Shown here one piece after another: positions 16,810 to 24,253 of a DNA stretch of 64,000 nucleotides (the first letter of the stretch is position 1; each line of letters opens with the position of its first letter). The stretch is from Candidatus Obscuribacterales bacterium (GTDB lineage Bacteria; Cyanobacteriota; Vampirovibrionia; Obscuribacterales; Obscuribacteraceae). Location: the NCBI GenBank assembly GCA_020634035.1, contig JACKCM010000006.1, forward strand, positions 372,001 through 436,000, written 5' to 3'. Below the pieces are notes generated by a model. That model saw only the letters and a program-made list of their open reading frames with translations. It was not told the origin of the DNA and made no database searches. The position numbers and the translations under genes were made by a program.

Positions 16810-17655
16810 ATGCGAGATCAAAGAACAAAACAGCGAGCCGGATTTCTTTTGACTTGTTTGACTTACATGATCGGTCTGACCCTGGCGTTCTCGTGGACAG
16901 TTGGACCGGGTCTTGCCCATACGGATTCTAAAGCTTCTTTCAAAAAGAGCCAGCATCACAGCCCGGAAGAGATGAACGAAAAGTTCAAGGCGGCCGATCT
17001 CGAAGTAGAGAAGTTCATATCTCGTTTTGAGGCGCCGGACAGAGAGGTCTTCACCGCTCGAGAGGCTATTGTCGATGCACTGGCGATTAAGCCCGGTGAA
17101 TATATTGCCGACGTGGGCGCTGGAACCGGCATCTTCGAAGAGTTATTCAGCAAAGCGGTAGGCTCCGGAGGCTGGGTCTACGCGGTGGATATTTCTGCAG
17201 GATTTCTAAACCACATAAATGGGATTGCCGGCGAGAAGGGGCTGAAAAATCTATCTTGTGTTTTGAGTAGAGATCAGTCCATTTGCTTACCAAAGGACTG
17301 TGTCGATACTGTCTTCATCTGCAACACCTACCATCATTTTGGCGAGAGCAGTAAAGGCGAGTTGCTCAAGTCAATCGACGAGGCAATTAGAGATGGTGGC
17401 AGACTGGTGTTAATCGACTTCGACCGGGTCGAAGGAAAGTCGCGAGAATGGATAATGAAACACATTCACAAGTCATCAAAAGCAGTTATCAAAGAGATTG
17501 AAGCGGCAGGTTTCAAGCTTCAAGAAGAGAAAAAAGTGGGGGCGCTGAAAGAGAATTACTTTCTAATTTTCACAAAGGGAAAAGAAGAGAAAGAGAATAA
17601 AGAATCGGATGACAGAGCTGATTCGGCTCCGACCGGAGGTAATGATGAGCAGTAA
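16810..17655 (+). CDS. Predicted exported class I SAM-dependent methyltransferase
   Basis: This 281-residue protein starts with a hydrophobic signal-like segment (about 10-37, ending VGPGLAHTDS). The catalytic domain (about 75-255) has motif I YIADVGAGTGIFEELF, motif II GWVYAVDISAG and the motif IV-like FICNTYHHFGE, so it should bind SAM. Substrate is unknown. The C-terminal 30 residues are charged and disordered-looking. An exported SAM enzyme is odd because SAM is cytoplasmic; the N-terminal segment might instead act as a membrane anchor with the domain inside. The gene lies 4 bases after the FMN oxidase and its end overlaps the next gene by 11 bases, implying one operon. Confidence 0.82.
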   Translation: MRDQRTKQRAGFLLTCLTYMIGLTLAFSWTVGPGLAHTDSKASFKKSQHHSPEEMNEKFKAADLEVEKFISRFEAPDREVFTAREAIVDALAIKPGEYIADVGAGTGIFEELFSKAVGSGGWVYAVDISAGFLNHINGIAGEKGLKNLSCVLSRDQSICLPKDCVDTVFICNTYHHFGESSKGELLKSIDEAIRDGGRLVLIDFDRVEGKSREWIMKHIHKSSKAVIKEIEAAGFKLQEEKKVGALKENYFLIFTKGKEEKENKESDDRADSAPTGGNDEQ

Positions 17656-18589
17656 TGAGCCGCGGATAATCTCCCTAATCGCCAGCTCCACAGAGATAGT
17701 CCATGCGCTTGGTCTGGGTCGATTCATGGTCGGCCGTTCCCATGAATGTGATTATCCGGACTCGATAGCTTCGCTTCCGGTATGCACCGGTCCGAAGTTT
17801 CGGACCGATGGCTCTAGCTATGAAATCGATCAAAAGGTAAGAGCGCTGGTGCAAGAAGGGTTGAGCGTATACAGAGTAGATGCGGACATTATCGAGGGTC
17901 TTGCACCGAGTCATATAATCACCCAAGATCAGTGTGAAGTATGTGCAGTAAGCCTCCGGGATATTCAAGATGCCGCATGTGAGCTAATTAGCTCTAAGCC
18001 TGAGATCGTATCCCTGAAGCCGGATTGCCTGAATGATCTCTGGCGAGACATCGAAAAAGTCGGGGCTTCTCTAGATGCCGAGAAAGCCGCTATTGAACTT
18101 ATAAATTCACTGAAAGCACGGATCGAGGATATTGAAAAGCGCGCCGAAGCTGAAGCAAGCCGGCGTGGAACGCGGGTAAAGGTGGCATGTATAGAATGGA
18201 TCGATCCTATTATGGCGGCAGGTAACTGGATGCCGGAATTGGTGGAGTTAGCCGGTGGAGAGAATCTTTTCGGTATTGCCGGTAAGCACTCCCCCTACAT
18301 GAGCTGGAGCGAAATCATAGAGAAAGATCCGGACGTAATAATAGTGACACCCTGCGGTTTTGACAATGATAGAACCCTTCAGGAGATGCACCTTCTAAAA
18401 GAGAAAGAGGGCTTTGGCGAACTCAGCGCGGTCAAGCATGGAAGGGTCGTGGTGGCAGACGGCAATCAGTACTTCAACCGTCCCGGCCCAAGACTGGTTG
18501 AATCACTGGAGATGATGGCAGAAATTTTCTACCCGGAAAAATTCGACTATGGACACAAAGGCAAAGGCTGGCTGACCTACGGATGTTGA
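17645..18589 (+). CDS. BtuF-like periplasmic-binding-fold protein without a signal peptide
   Basis: The protein (314 residues from this start) has the fold of cobalamin/haem/siderophore binding proteins of ABC importers: RIISLIASSTEIVHALGLG at the start, MVGRSHECDYP, then SAVKHGRVVVADGNQYFNRPGPRLVESLEMMAEI at the end. No signal peptide or lipobox is visible, unlike a true BtuF, and no permease or ATPase gene is adjacent. It resembles cytoplasmic cobalamin-binding proteins sometimes annotated in bacteria. Start: a frame extends upstream to 17609, but GGAGG at 17635-17639 fits the ATG at 17645 (5-base spacing) or 17642. It overlaps the methyltransferase gene by 11 bases and the convergent gene by 13 bases. 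Confidence 0.8.
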   Translation: MSSNEPRIISLIASSTEIVHALGLGRFMVGRSHECDYPDSIASLPVCTGPKFRTDGSSYEIDQKVRALVQEGLSVYRVDADIIEGLAPSHIITQDQCEVCAVSLRDIQDAACELISSKPEIVSLKPDCLNDLWRDIEKVGASLDAEKAAIELINSLKARIEDIEKRAEAEASRRGTRVKVACIEWIDPIMAAGNWMPELVELAGGENLFGIAGKHSPYMSWSEIIEKDPDVIIVTPCGFDNDRTLQEMHLLKEKEGFGELSAVKHGRVVVADGNQYFNRPGPRLVESLEMMAEIFYPEKFDYGHKGKGWLTYGC

Positions 18590-19656
18590 TACGGCAAAAG
18601 AAGGAAAAGGCCGATCTCCGTTCTGGGAGCGGTCTCAAGTATTTGAGCCATCTTCAACGGTCCAGATGACGATATCAGCGATATAAGTCTCTTGAGCGGC
18701 CAGAGTCTATTGAGGGCAAGCACCCAGGCTCTGGCCACATAAGACTGAAGATACCGGCCGCTTATGCCGATGTAGACATCATCGAAAAACTCTATGAAGG
18801 TTCCTATGAGAGAAACGACTTCAGGTGTCCGTTCAATAAAATTGGCAGGTCGGCTTTTCGAAACAGTTGAAACATATCTTTCACCAGGCAGGCGCTGGAC
18901 AAGCCCTTCTAACTCAAGCATTGTCATAGCAGACAAAACCTGATGAACAGGAATATTGCACGCTTGTGCAATTTCATCGACATGAGCGGGCACCTGAGAC
19001 AAAACTGAAAGAACACTAGCCTCGTGAGCCCCAATATTTAAATCGGTCGTGAACTGAGATCGATTATCAGGGAAAGATAGCGATGCATCAGAATCGTTAG
19101 CAGTCAGGTCAATCTTTGGCGACTGACGAGCAGGAGTATCGATAGATCGCTTACGAATGGCTGGATAAAATTCTACTGCCGGCACCACAGATTCGATGTT
19201 CATTAATCGATCTTCCAGTACCATAGACACCTTTCTAGCAATATTCCAGGCAGTAGACTGAGCCACGCCAATCAACAGGTGAAATGTTTCGGAGCTAACT
19301 GAAATTCCATGGCTCAAAAACCAAATACAGGCAAGGTACGGTCTTGCCGCACGGATTTTCTCAAAAAAGGTTCCAGCAGTAAGCCAGGTCTTTTTTCCGC
19401 ATGACAAACACTTCACCGCCCTGCCTCGATTGATTTTCTCCACATCATCTCTTCCGCACGCTCTGCAAGAATAGAGCGAAGTTCCGGACGATTCCAAACG
19501 CCCCGAGTTTGCATCAAATGCCGCCGCCTCTATCAAGGCAACCATACAATCATCCTCTGTAGGATAAGCACGGTTAAACGCCCTAAAGCAATCCTCTACA
19601 TCTCTATAGCTAGCCTTTTTGAGAGCAAAATTGAATTTCGAATTCTCATTGTTCAT
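18577..19656 (-). CDS. Zinc-ribbon (IS1595-transposase-like) and winged-helix fusion protein, probable regulator
   Basis: The 359-residue protein combines two recognisable parts. Residues about 62-150 match the N-terminal DNA-binding part of IS1595/ISXO2-type transposases: a CX2C...CX2C zinc ribbon (SCRACGRD, VKCLSCGKK) followed by a helical segment with FLSHGISVSSETFHLLIGV and STAWNIARKV. The DDE nuclease domain that should follow is absent. Instead residues about 210-265 look like the DprA-type winged helix (SVLSQVPAHVDEIAQACNIP, LELEGLVQRLPGERYVS). The C-terminal 90 residues are unassigned. This looks like a transposase DNA-binding region recruited into a regulator. It lies 167 bases downstream of ruvC, with palindromic sites between the two. 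Confidence 0.75.
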   Translation of the reverse strand: MNNENSKFNFALKKASYRDVEDCFRAFNRAYPTEDDCMVALIEAAAFDANSGRLESSGTSLYSCRACGRDDVEKINRGRAVKCLSCGKKTWLTAGTFFEKIRAARPYLACIWFLSHGISVSSETFHLLIGVAQSTAWNIARKVSMVLEDRLMNIESVVPAVEFYPAIRKRSIDTPARQSPKIDLTANDSDASLSFPDNRSQFTTDLNIGAHEASVLSVLSQVPAHVDEIAQACNIPVHQVLSAMTMLELEGLVQRLPGERYVSTVSKSRPANFIERTPEVVSLIGTFIEFFDDVYIGISGRYLQSYVARAWVLALNRLWPLKRLISLISSSGPLKMAQILETAPRTEIGLFLLLPYQHP

Positions 19657-19691
19657 GGTTTTCGCCTCTCTGTTAGATTCGGAAACTGATT

Positions 19692-19777
19692 CCGATATCT
19701 AAAACGGCAAAAGAGACAACAAAGTTCAACGAAAACACAAAGATCCCATTTCTAAAATTTAAACCGATATCGGTTTA
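19692..19777. promoter_or_regulatory. Palindromic candidate operator with a second half-matching site
   Basis: An 18-bp perfect palindrome, TAAACCGATATCGGTTTA, lies at 19760-19777 in the 167-base gap between ruvC and the zinc-ribbon/winged-helix gene. Its core CCGATATC recurs at 19692-19699, close to that gene's start codon. The arrangement fits autoregulation, though no binding factor is known. The same gap holds a weak ruvC terminator: hairpin GTTAGTAACACTAAC at 19814-19828, with seven A (T on the reverse strand) at 19800-19806. Confidence 0.5.
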
Positions 19778-19823
19778 GATCCTGGGCGGATTAATGCGTA
19801 AAAAAATTGTTTAGTTAGTAACA

Positions 19824-20354
19824 CTAACCACTTGGCAGGAGGCGCGAAGATGGGCTCATGCGAAGATGGCTGATAGCAATAGCCAGAGCATCGGAGGCAT
19901 CGTCGGGCTTGACGATCTCATTCAAATTCAAAACACTTGCCACAGCTTCTTGAACCATTTTCTTGTCGGCACGACCAAAGCCGGTTAGACACATCTTGGC
20001 TTGCATTGGAGTGTACTCGAAAAAAGGTAATCCGAAAGTACTTATCGACTCTATAATCACACCTCGCGCTTGAGAGACGGGAACAAGAGTCTTCGCATTC
20101 TTGAAAAAGAAAATAGCTTCGATAGCAGCTTCGTCAGGTCTATATTCTTCCAGAATAGAAAACATATCCCGACGAATCATGGATAGCCTCTGTCCGGCAT
20201 TCATAGTCTTCGGCGTCTGTATCGTTCCAGAAGCCACGTATTTATATGAATCACCACCACCAACATCGATACAACCAAATCCAACTGTGGCGGTTCCGGG
20301 GTCTATTCCCAATATTCTTTTGATAACGCAAACCTCCGGCGGAGAGTGGATCAA
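19824..20354 (-). CDS. ruvC: Holliday junction endonuclease RuvC
   Basis: RuvC resolves Holliday junctions as a dimer with RuvAB. The conserved start ILGIDPGTATVGFGCID holds the first catalytic Asp, AAIEAIFFFKNAKT the Glu, and VKPDDASDALAIAISHL the last two acids, so the active site is complete. The frame is open from TTG at 20354 (176 residues). GGAGG at 20333-20337 inside this frame sits 8 bases before an ATC codon at 20324-20322 that would give the usual RuvC N-terminus (IKRILGIDPG); either the TTG is used or a rare ATC start is. It is divergent from the lnt-like gene, about 50 bases apart. Confidence 0.93.
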   Translation of the reverse strand: MIHSPPEVCVIKRILGIDPGTATVGFGCIDVGGGDSYKYVASGTIQTPKTMNAGQRLSMIRRDMFSILEEYRPDEAAIEAIFFFKNAKTLVPVSQARGVIIESISTFGLPFFEYTPMQAKMCLTGFGRADKKMVQEAVASVLNLNEIVKPDDASDALAIAISHLRMSPSSRLLPSG

Positions 20355-20403
20355 AATCGCCTGCGATTGTGTAACATATCCTTTGTATCAGACTATCGGA
20401 ATA

Positions 20404-22059
20404 ATGCAAAGTAGACAAGTAATTCAAGGAGCATCCGCTCTAATCAACAAAACAAGTTGGTTAGAAGAACTCAGCTGGGCTTACAAAGTTCCAGCATCGT
20501 TCATATTTGGCTGTTTCCTGGGATTGTCCAGCGCAGGGTTCGAAATCTGGTGGCTTGCATGGATAGGCCTCGCACCACTGCTGATACTACTAAGAGGCTG
20601 CAAAAGCCTCACGGAAGCACTACTTGTAGGTACATTTTTTGGCTTCGGCTATCATGCGGTCTCTCTGAGCTGGTATCTTGGTCTGGCACCGCTTGGCTGG
20701 TTGAAAGTACCTGAATTAGTAGGCATTTTTACCAGTTTTGCGATCTGGATTCTAGAAATTGTTCACCAATCTATTCTCTATGCAGCTTTTGCCGCCATGG
20801 TCTACAGCCTGCCCCTTAGAGCCGGTTTTCTGCCGAATATACAGAGGCCATTTTTCCCATACGCCGTATCTATTTCTGTTATCTGGGTTTTTCTACAGTG
20901 GATCGTAAGCCCATCAGAATTATTCGTAGGCCTCCCTATTAATCAGCTAGCCTACTCTCAGTACAAACAACTTTCTCTTGTCCAGATAGTCTCCGTCCTC
21001 GGTCCCGGCAGCCTCGACTTCATGATTGTTTTGTTCAACTGCTGCATCGCTAACTTCTTTCTCGAGTTTCTTTCGCCGGCGAAGAAACTTGAAGAACGCA
21101 CGGACAAACTCAAACCTAGATTTGGTGCCATTTTTGATCTGCTGATCCTCGGTCTTCTTTTAACAAATCTCAGTCACTGGGGAAATCAACGGGTCACCAG
21201 TATCAATATTCGCTCAGAGGTAGCAACCGCCAGACACAGAGATCCCAACACCCCTCCGGTACCACTGGCAGTATTACAGGGAAATGTCAGCATCGCCGAA
21301 GAGAGACTCAAAATCACAAAACCTGAGCAGATAAAAGACCTCTACAAAAGCCTGGGTCAGAATCTCGGTGCCCTCATTCTCTGCCTGCCGGAAGGAGTAA
21401 TCAACTCCAACCAGATGGTGCCCGGCGGACTGCTCAGTGTCCTGGAAAACATCTCACGAACTCAAAACAAAGAGGTGATAGCGGGCTCTATAGAAACCCT
21501 GCAAACCGGTCATGCCAACGCGGCAAGATTGCTTAGCCCTGAGTCCATAAAGCCCACAAAACAAGCATCCAGTCTATATCTCAAAAATCGCCTGGTTCCC
21601 CTGGGAGAATCGGCTCCGATAGATATCCTGAACAAAAGAATTCCGGCACCGGTTCGAGAGAGAATTCCTGCCAGCCGAGAAAGCTTCATCAAAGCAAGCT
21701 CCACCAATCTACTTAAAAGCATCTGGGGCGATGTTGGACTTTCCATCTATATCGAACTTTTCTATCCACGCCTGATAGCCGACGAAGTTCGAAAAGGGGC
21801 GAATCTACTTGTCAATGTTTCTAACCTGAGCTGGTTTCACGAGTCTTCACTCAAACAGCAACTGATAGCAGCCGGAGTGTTCCGAGCCGTTGAAAACGGC
21901 CGCTTCCTCGTAATCTCGACCAATACAGGAGTATCAGCTATCATTGCACCTTCGGGAATGATATCGAATATTTCTTTGTCCGGTCACCGAGGGGTGCTTC
22001 TAAACACGATACAATTCCTCTATCGGAAAACTCCATTTAGCAGAATGTGGTGGATGTAA
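20404..22059 (+). CDS. Apolipoprotein N-acyltransferase-like protein with the catalytic cysteine replaced
   Basis: The 551-residue protein has six or more hydrophobic helices (residues about 25-260) followed by a carbon-nitrogen hydrolase domain, the layout of Lnt, which adds the third acyl chain to lipoproteins. Two catalytic residues are visible: Glu330 in CLPEGVINS and Lys394 in LKNRLVPLGE. At the nucleophile position, where the family has ICYE, this protein reads SIYIE: Tyr449 (codon TAT at 21748-21750) replaces Cys. VNVSNLSWFHES matches the next conserved block. It may be a diverged acyltransferase, an inactive homologue or a protein with another role. The frame extends upstream into ruvC, but the ATG at 20404 is preferred because it clears the ruvC gene. 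Confidence 0.82.
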   Translation: MQSRQVIQGASALINKTSWLEELSWAYKVPASFIFGCFLGLSSAGFEIWWLAWIGLAPLLILLRGCKSLTEALLVGTFFGFGYHAVSLSWYLGLAPLGWLKVPELVGIFTSFAIWILEIVHQSILYAAFAAMVYSLPLRAGFLPNIQRPFFPYAVSISVIWVFLQWIVSPSELFVGLPINQLAYSQYKQLSLVQIVSVLGPGSLDFMIVLFNCCIANFFLEFLSPAKKLEERTDKLKPRFGAIFDLLILGLLLTNLSHWGNQRVTSINIRSEVATARHRDPNTPPVPLAVLQGNVSIAEERLKITKPEQIKDLYKSLGQNLGALILCLPEGVINSNQMVPGGLLSVLENISRTQNKEVIAGSIETLQTGHANAARLLSPESIKPTKQASSLYLKNRLVPLGESAPIDILNKRIPAPVRERIPASRESFIKASSTNLLKSIWGDVGLSIYIELFYPRLIADEVRKGANLLVNVSNLSWFHESSLKQQLIAAGVFRAVENGRFLVISTNTGVSAIIAPSGMISNISLSGHRGVLLNTIQFLYRKTPFSRMWWM

Positions 22060-22526
22060 AATTGACTATTTTTTCTAGAATTTTGATTTGCTTTTCCGCT
22101 GCCTCGATTATCGTGATGTCGGGAGTGAGCACCAGTTCGTCGGAGGCCAAGATGCCAGTTGCGAAAATCGGTGACAACACGGTCAAGCTGGAAGTAGCTG
22201 ATACCGATGCGAAGATTGAGAGAGGCCTCATGTTTCGAACCTCCCTCGATAATGATTCGGGAATGGTCTTTCTTTTCACGCCACCAAGAAAAGTGAAATT
22301 CTGGATGTTCAACTGCTTCATTCCCCTCGATATGATCTTCACTAAAGACGGCAAAGTGGTCAAAATAGAAGCGAATGTCCAACCCTGCAAATCCAAGGAT
22401 CCAAGACAGTGCCCGACCTACCCGGAAGAAGCGGTAATGGTTGACAAGGTCGTGGAAGTAAACGCAGGCTATTGCAAAAAGCATGGTATTAAAGAAGGCG
22501 ATTCGATCGAATTCTCTTTCAATTAG
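22047..22526 (+). CDS. DUF192-family exported protein
   Basis: The 159-residue protein has an N-terminal signal sequence (about 8-32) and a DUF192 domain (about 38-155): VKLEVADTDAKIERGLMFR, SGMVFLFTPPRKVKFWMFN, PLDMIFTKDGKVVKIE and VVEVNAGYCKKHGIKEGD. The function of this widespread family is not established. The frame begins at GTG 22047 and overlaps the lnt-like gene by 13 bases; TTG at 22062 is another possible start, just after the lnt stop. The crotonase gene follows 11 bases downstream, so the three are likely co-transcribed. Confidence 0.85.
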   Translation: MVDVKLTIFSRILICFSAASIIVMSGVSTSSSEAKMPVAKIGDNTVKLEVADTDAKIERGLMFRTSLDNDSGMVFLFTPPRKVKFWMFNCFIPLDMIFTKDGKVVKIEANVQPCKSKDPRQCPTYPEEAVMVDKVVEVNAGYCKKHGIKEGDSIEFSFN

Positions 22527-22537
22527 AAAAACTCATC

Positions 22538-23302
22538 ATGAAATCAACCATCGCCGAAATCAAAATCGAACTCAAAGACGATACCGGATTGATGACCCTC
22601 GTCCGTCCGGCTTTTAAAAACGCTATCTCCACCGAAATGTGGCAGGCAATCCCCGAGCTTCTCAGCATCCTCTACACAAAAGGAGCCCGCTCCGTCATCA
22701 TCCGAGGCAGTGACTCCTGTTTCGCTGCCGGTGCAGACTTACAAGAGCTGAAAGCGATTGACAGCTATCAATCAGCATTTAAATTCTGGAACTCGATTAA
22801 GGAGACCCTGGACTTCGTCCACTCTTTCAATATTCCGACAATAGCGTTGATCGAAGGTCCCTGCCTGGGTGGTGGCTGCTTGCTTGCCACAGCCTGCGAT
22901 ATCAGATTGGCCAATTTCGAATCCAGTTTTGCCATCCCGATAGCCCGATTCGGCATAGTGCTGGACGATGAAACGGTCGCCAGACTGGTCGGTCTCGTTG
23001 GTCCGGCAATGGCTGCGGAGCTGCTCTTCAGCGGTGACACCATATCCAGTGAAGAAGCCCTGGCGATTGGTTTGATCAACAGAAGACTGCCCGCACAAGA
23101 CCTCGAGCCGAAAGCCCTGAAACTGGCAGAGAATATCGCCGGAAACGGCTATGCTTCGGTATACGAAAGCAAGAAATCAATTCGACGCGCTATATTTCAG
23201 GGCGAGCGCTCCGGGCTGAACCCTCAGCACGAATCGGTAGTGGTGAGCAGCTACCTCACCTCGGACTTCCGAACAAGAGTAGCGAAGGTCGACGGAATCT
23301 AA
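22538..23302 (+). CDS. Enoyl-CoA hydratase/isomerase (crotonase) family protein
   Basis: The 254-residue protein has the crotonase fold: the oxyanion-hole segments VIIRGSDSCFAAGADLQEL and IEGPCLGGGCLLATACDIRLA, and the helix after LLFSGDTISSEEALAIGLINR. The region that normally carries the catalytic Glu of hydratases (RFGxPE...PGxGGT) reads IARFGIVLDDETVARLVGLVG, so the usual acid and GGT turn are missing. It may therefore be an isomerase or another crotonase-superfamily enzyme acting on an acyl-CoA. It follows DUF192 by 11 bases and a thiolase lies elsewhere in the window at 38.2 kb. Confidence 0.85.
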   Translation: MKSTIAEIKIELKDDTGLMTLVRPAFKNAISTEMWQAIPELLSILYTKGARSVIIRGSDSCFAAGADLQELKAIDSYQSAFKFWNSIKETLDFVHSFNIPTIALIEGPCLGGGCLLATACDIRLANFESSFAIPIARFGIVLDDETVARLVGLVGPAMAAELLFSGDTISSEEALAIGLINRRLPAQDLEPKALKLAENIAGNGYASVYESKKSIRRAIFQGERSGLNPQHESVVVSSYLTSDFRTRVAKVDGI

Positions 23303-23381
23303 TCTAAATGTAGCGATAGGTAGCTATCGGTACATAGAATGTAGAAACCGCTTTGCCCATAGCTTCGTAACCGCCGAACAG

Positions 23382-23567
23382 TTACTGCCAGAAGCCCCAG
23401 AGTATACCGAAACCGACGAAGATCAAACAGAGGAAAAAGCTCGTCAACCAGAAAGCTGCTCCTTCCAGCACTTTCAGCCGTCGAGCCCGCTTGATGAAAC
23501 GTCTCATCGCAATGGCGAATAAGACCATCACGACCAGACAAACCAGGAGTAAAAGAAAGGAGATCAT
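23382..23567 (-). CDS. Small membrane protein, two predicted helices
   Basis: A 61-residue frame on the reverse strand encodes two hydrophobic segments (about 2-20 and 37-58) separated by a basic loop, MRRFIKRARRLKVLEG. It starts 36 bases after the nfu stop codon and could be its operon partner. No clear ribosome binding site is seen, but the hydrophobic-basic-hydrophobic pattern is typical of a real small membrane protein. Function is unknown. Confidence 0.55.
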   Translation of the reverse strand: MISFLLLLVCLVVMVLFAIAMRRFIKRARRLKVLEGAAFWLTSFFLCLIFVGFGILWGFWQ

Positions 23568-23603
23568 GGTGCGGAACCCGAAACCATGAGGGTAAGCCCG
23601 ATT

Positions 23604-23879
23604 CTAGACTTGCACTACCCGCTCGATCTCAGGAATCTCTTCTTTGATAGCTCTCTCGACACCCATTTTCAGAGTCATGGTAGAGCTGGGACACATACCG
23701 CAAGCACCCATCAAATGGACAAGCACTTCTCCATCCTTGACGTCCACGAGTTCGATATTGCCACCGTCCATCATCAACATGGGGCGCAATCTCTCGAGAA
23801 TCTGCTCGACTCTCTCTTTGACATCCATCTCGGCGCCGTTTCCGTTTCCGCTAGCCTTGTCCTCGACTTTTTCGGTCAT
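23604..23879 (-). CDS. NifU C-terminal-like iron-sulfur scaffold protein (Nfu)
   Basis: The product is a small NifU C-terminal domain protein. It contains RLRPMLMMDGGNIELVDV and HLMGACGMCPSSTMTLKMG, with the CX2C pair that holds a labile 4Fe-4S cluster for delivery to apoproteins. GAGGAAG sits about 5 bases before the ATG at 23879 (91 residues); the longer in-frame ATG at 23915 lacks such a site, so 23879 is preferred. The first 25 residues are a charged, Gly/Asn-rich lead. A small membrane protein gene follows 36 bases downstream. Confidence 0.9.
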   Translation of the reverse strand: MTEKVEDKASGNGNGAEMDVKERVEQILERLRPMLMMDGGNIELVDVKDGEVLVHLMGACGMCPSSTMTLKMGVERAIKEEIPEIERVVQV

Positions 23880-24253
23880 TTTTACTTCCTCTGTGGTTTT
23901 CCGTGACTCCGTCACCCTCTACCGGTCAAGATGCGGCATCGTCCCCGTTTCGGAGGTAACCAAGAGATCACGTGATACAGAGTATCTTAGATCCCCGAAA
24001 GCAGATTATCAAGTATATTAAGCTCGATCTGTTAATGCTCAATAAAGATGCAACGGATTTGCGATCTTTAGTATTATCCTCTTTATTCTGCGAGATCGGG
24101 CAGCACCGCGACTTGAACTCGGACAAAAAGCGACAAGCAAAGAAAACGAGTAGCAGGAAGCGAGCGAAGAACAGCGAAAGCACAGGCAATCGCTTCCCGA
24201 TGAATAGCGCGGATTCAGCCCCTCGTGGCAATTTCTTAAGGAGTGAGACATTT
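23880..24253. other. Intergenic region upstream of nfu and gap
   Basis: This 374-base gap separates the reverse nfu gene from the forward gap gene. It contains a candidate nfu promoter (23984-24012, reverse). A forward reading frame joins in-frame to gap from 23972, but the encoded residues look random and the GAPDH fold starts at 24254, so it is read as a leader. AAGGAG at 24238-24243 serves gap. No convincing forward promoter was found. Confidence 0.6.
23967..24012 (-). promoter_or_regulatory. Candidate nfu promoter with a palindrome at the expected start site
   Basis: Read on the reverse strand, TTGATA (24012-24007) and TAAGAT (23989-23984) are spaced by 17 bases. The perfect 10-bp palindrome ATCACGTGAT (23967-23976) coincides with the expected transcription start and could be an operator for control of iron-sulfur functions; this is inference. 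Confidence 0.4.

Noticed and set aside
23299..23541. Second reverse frame overlapping the small membrane protein
   Set aside because: The alternative frame gives no pattern, while the 61-residue frame has two hydrophobic helices.
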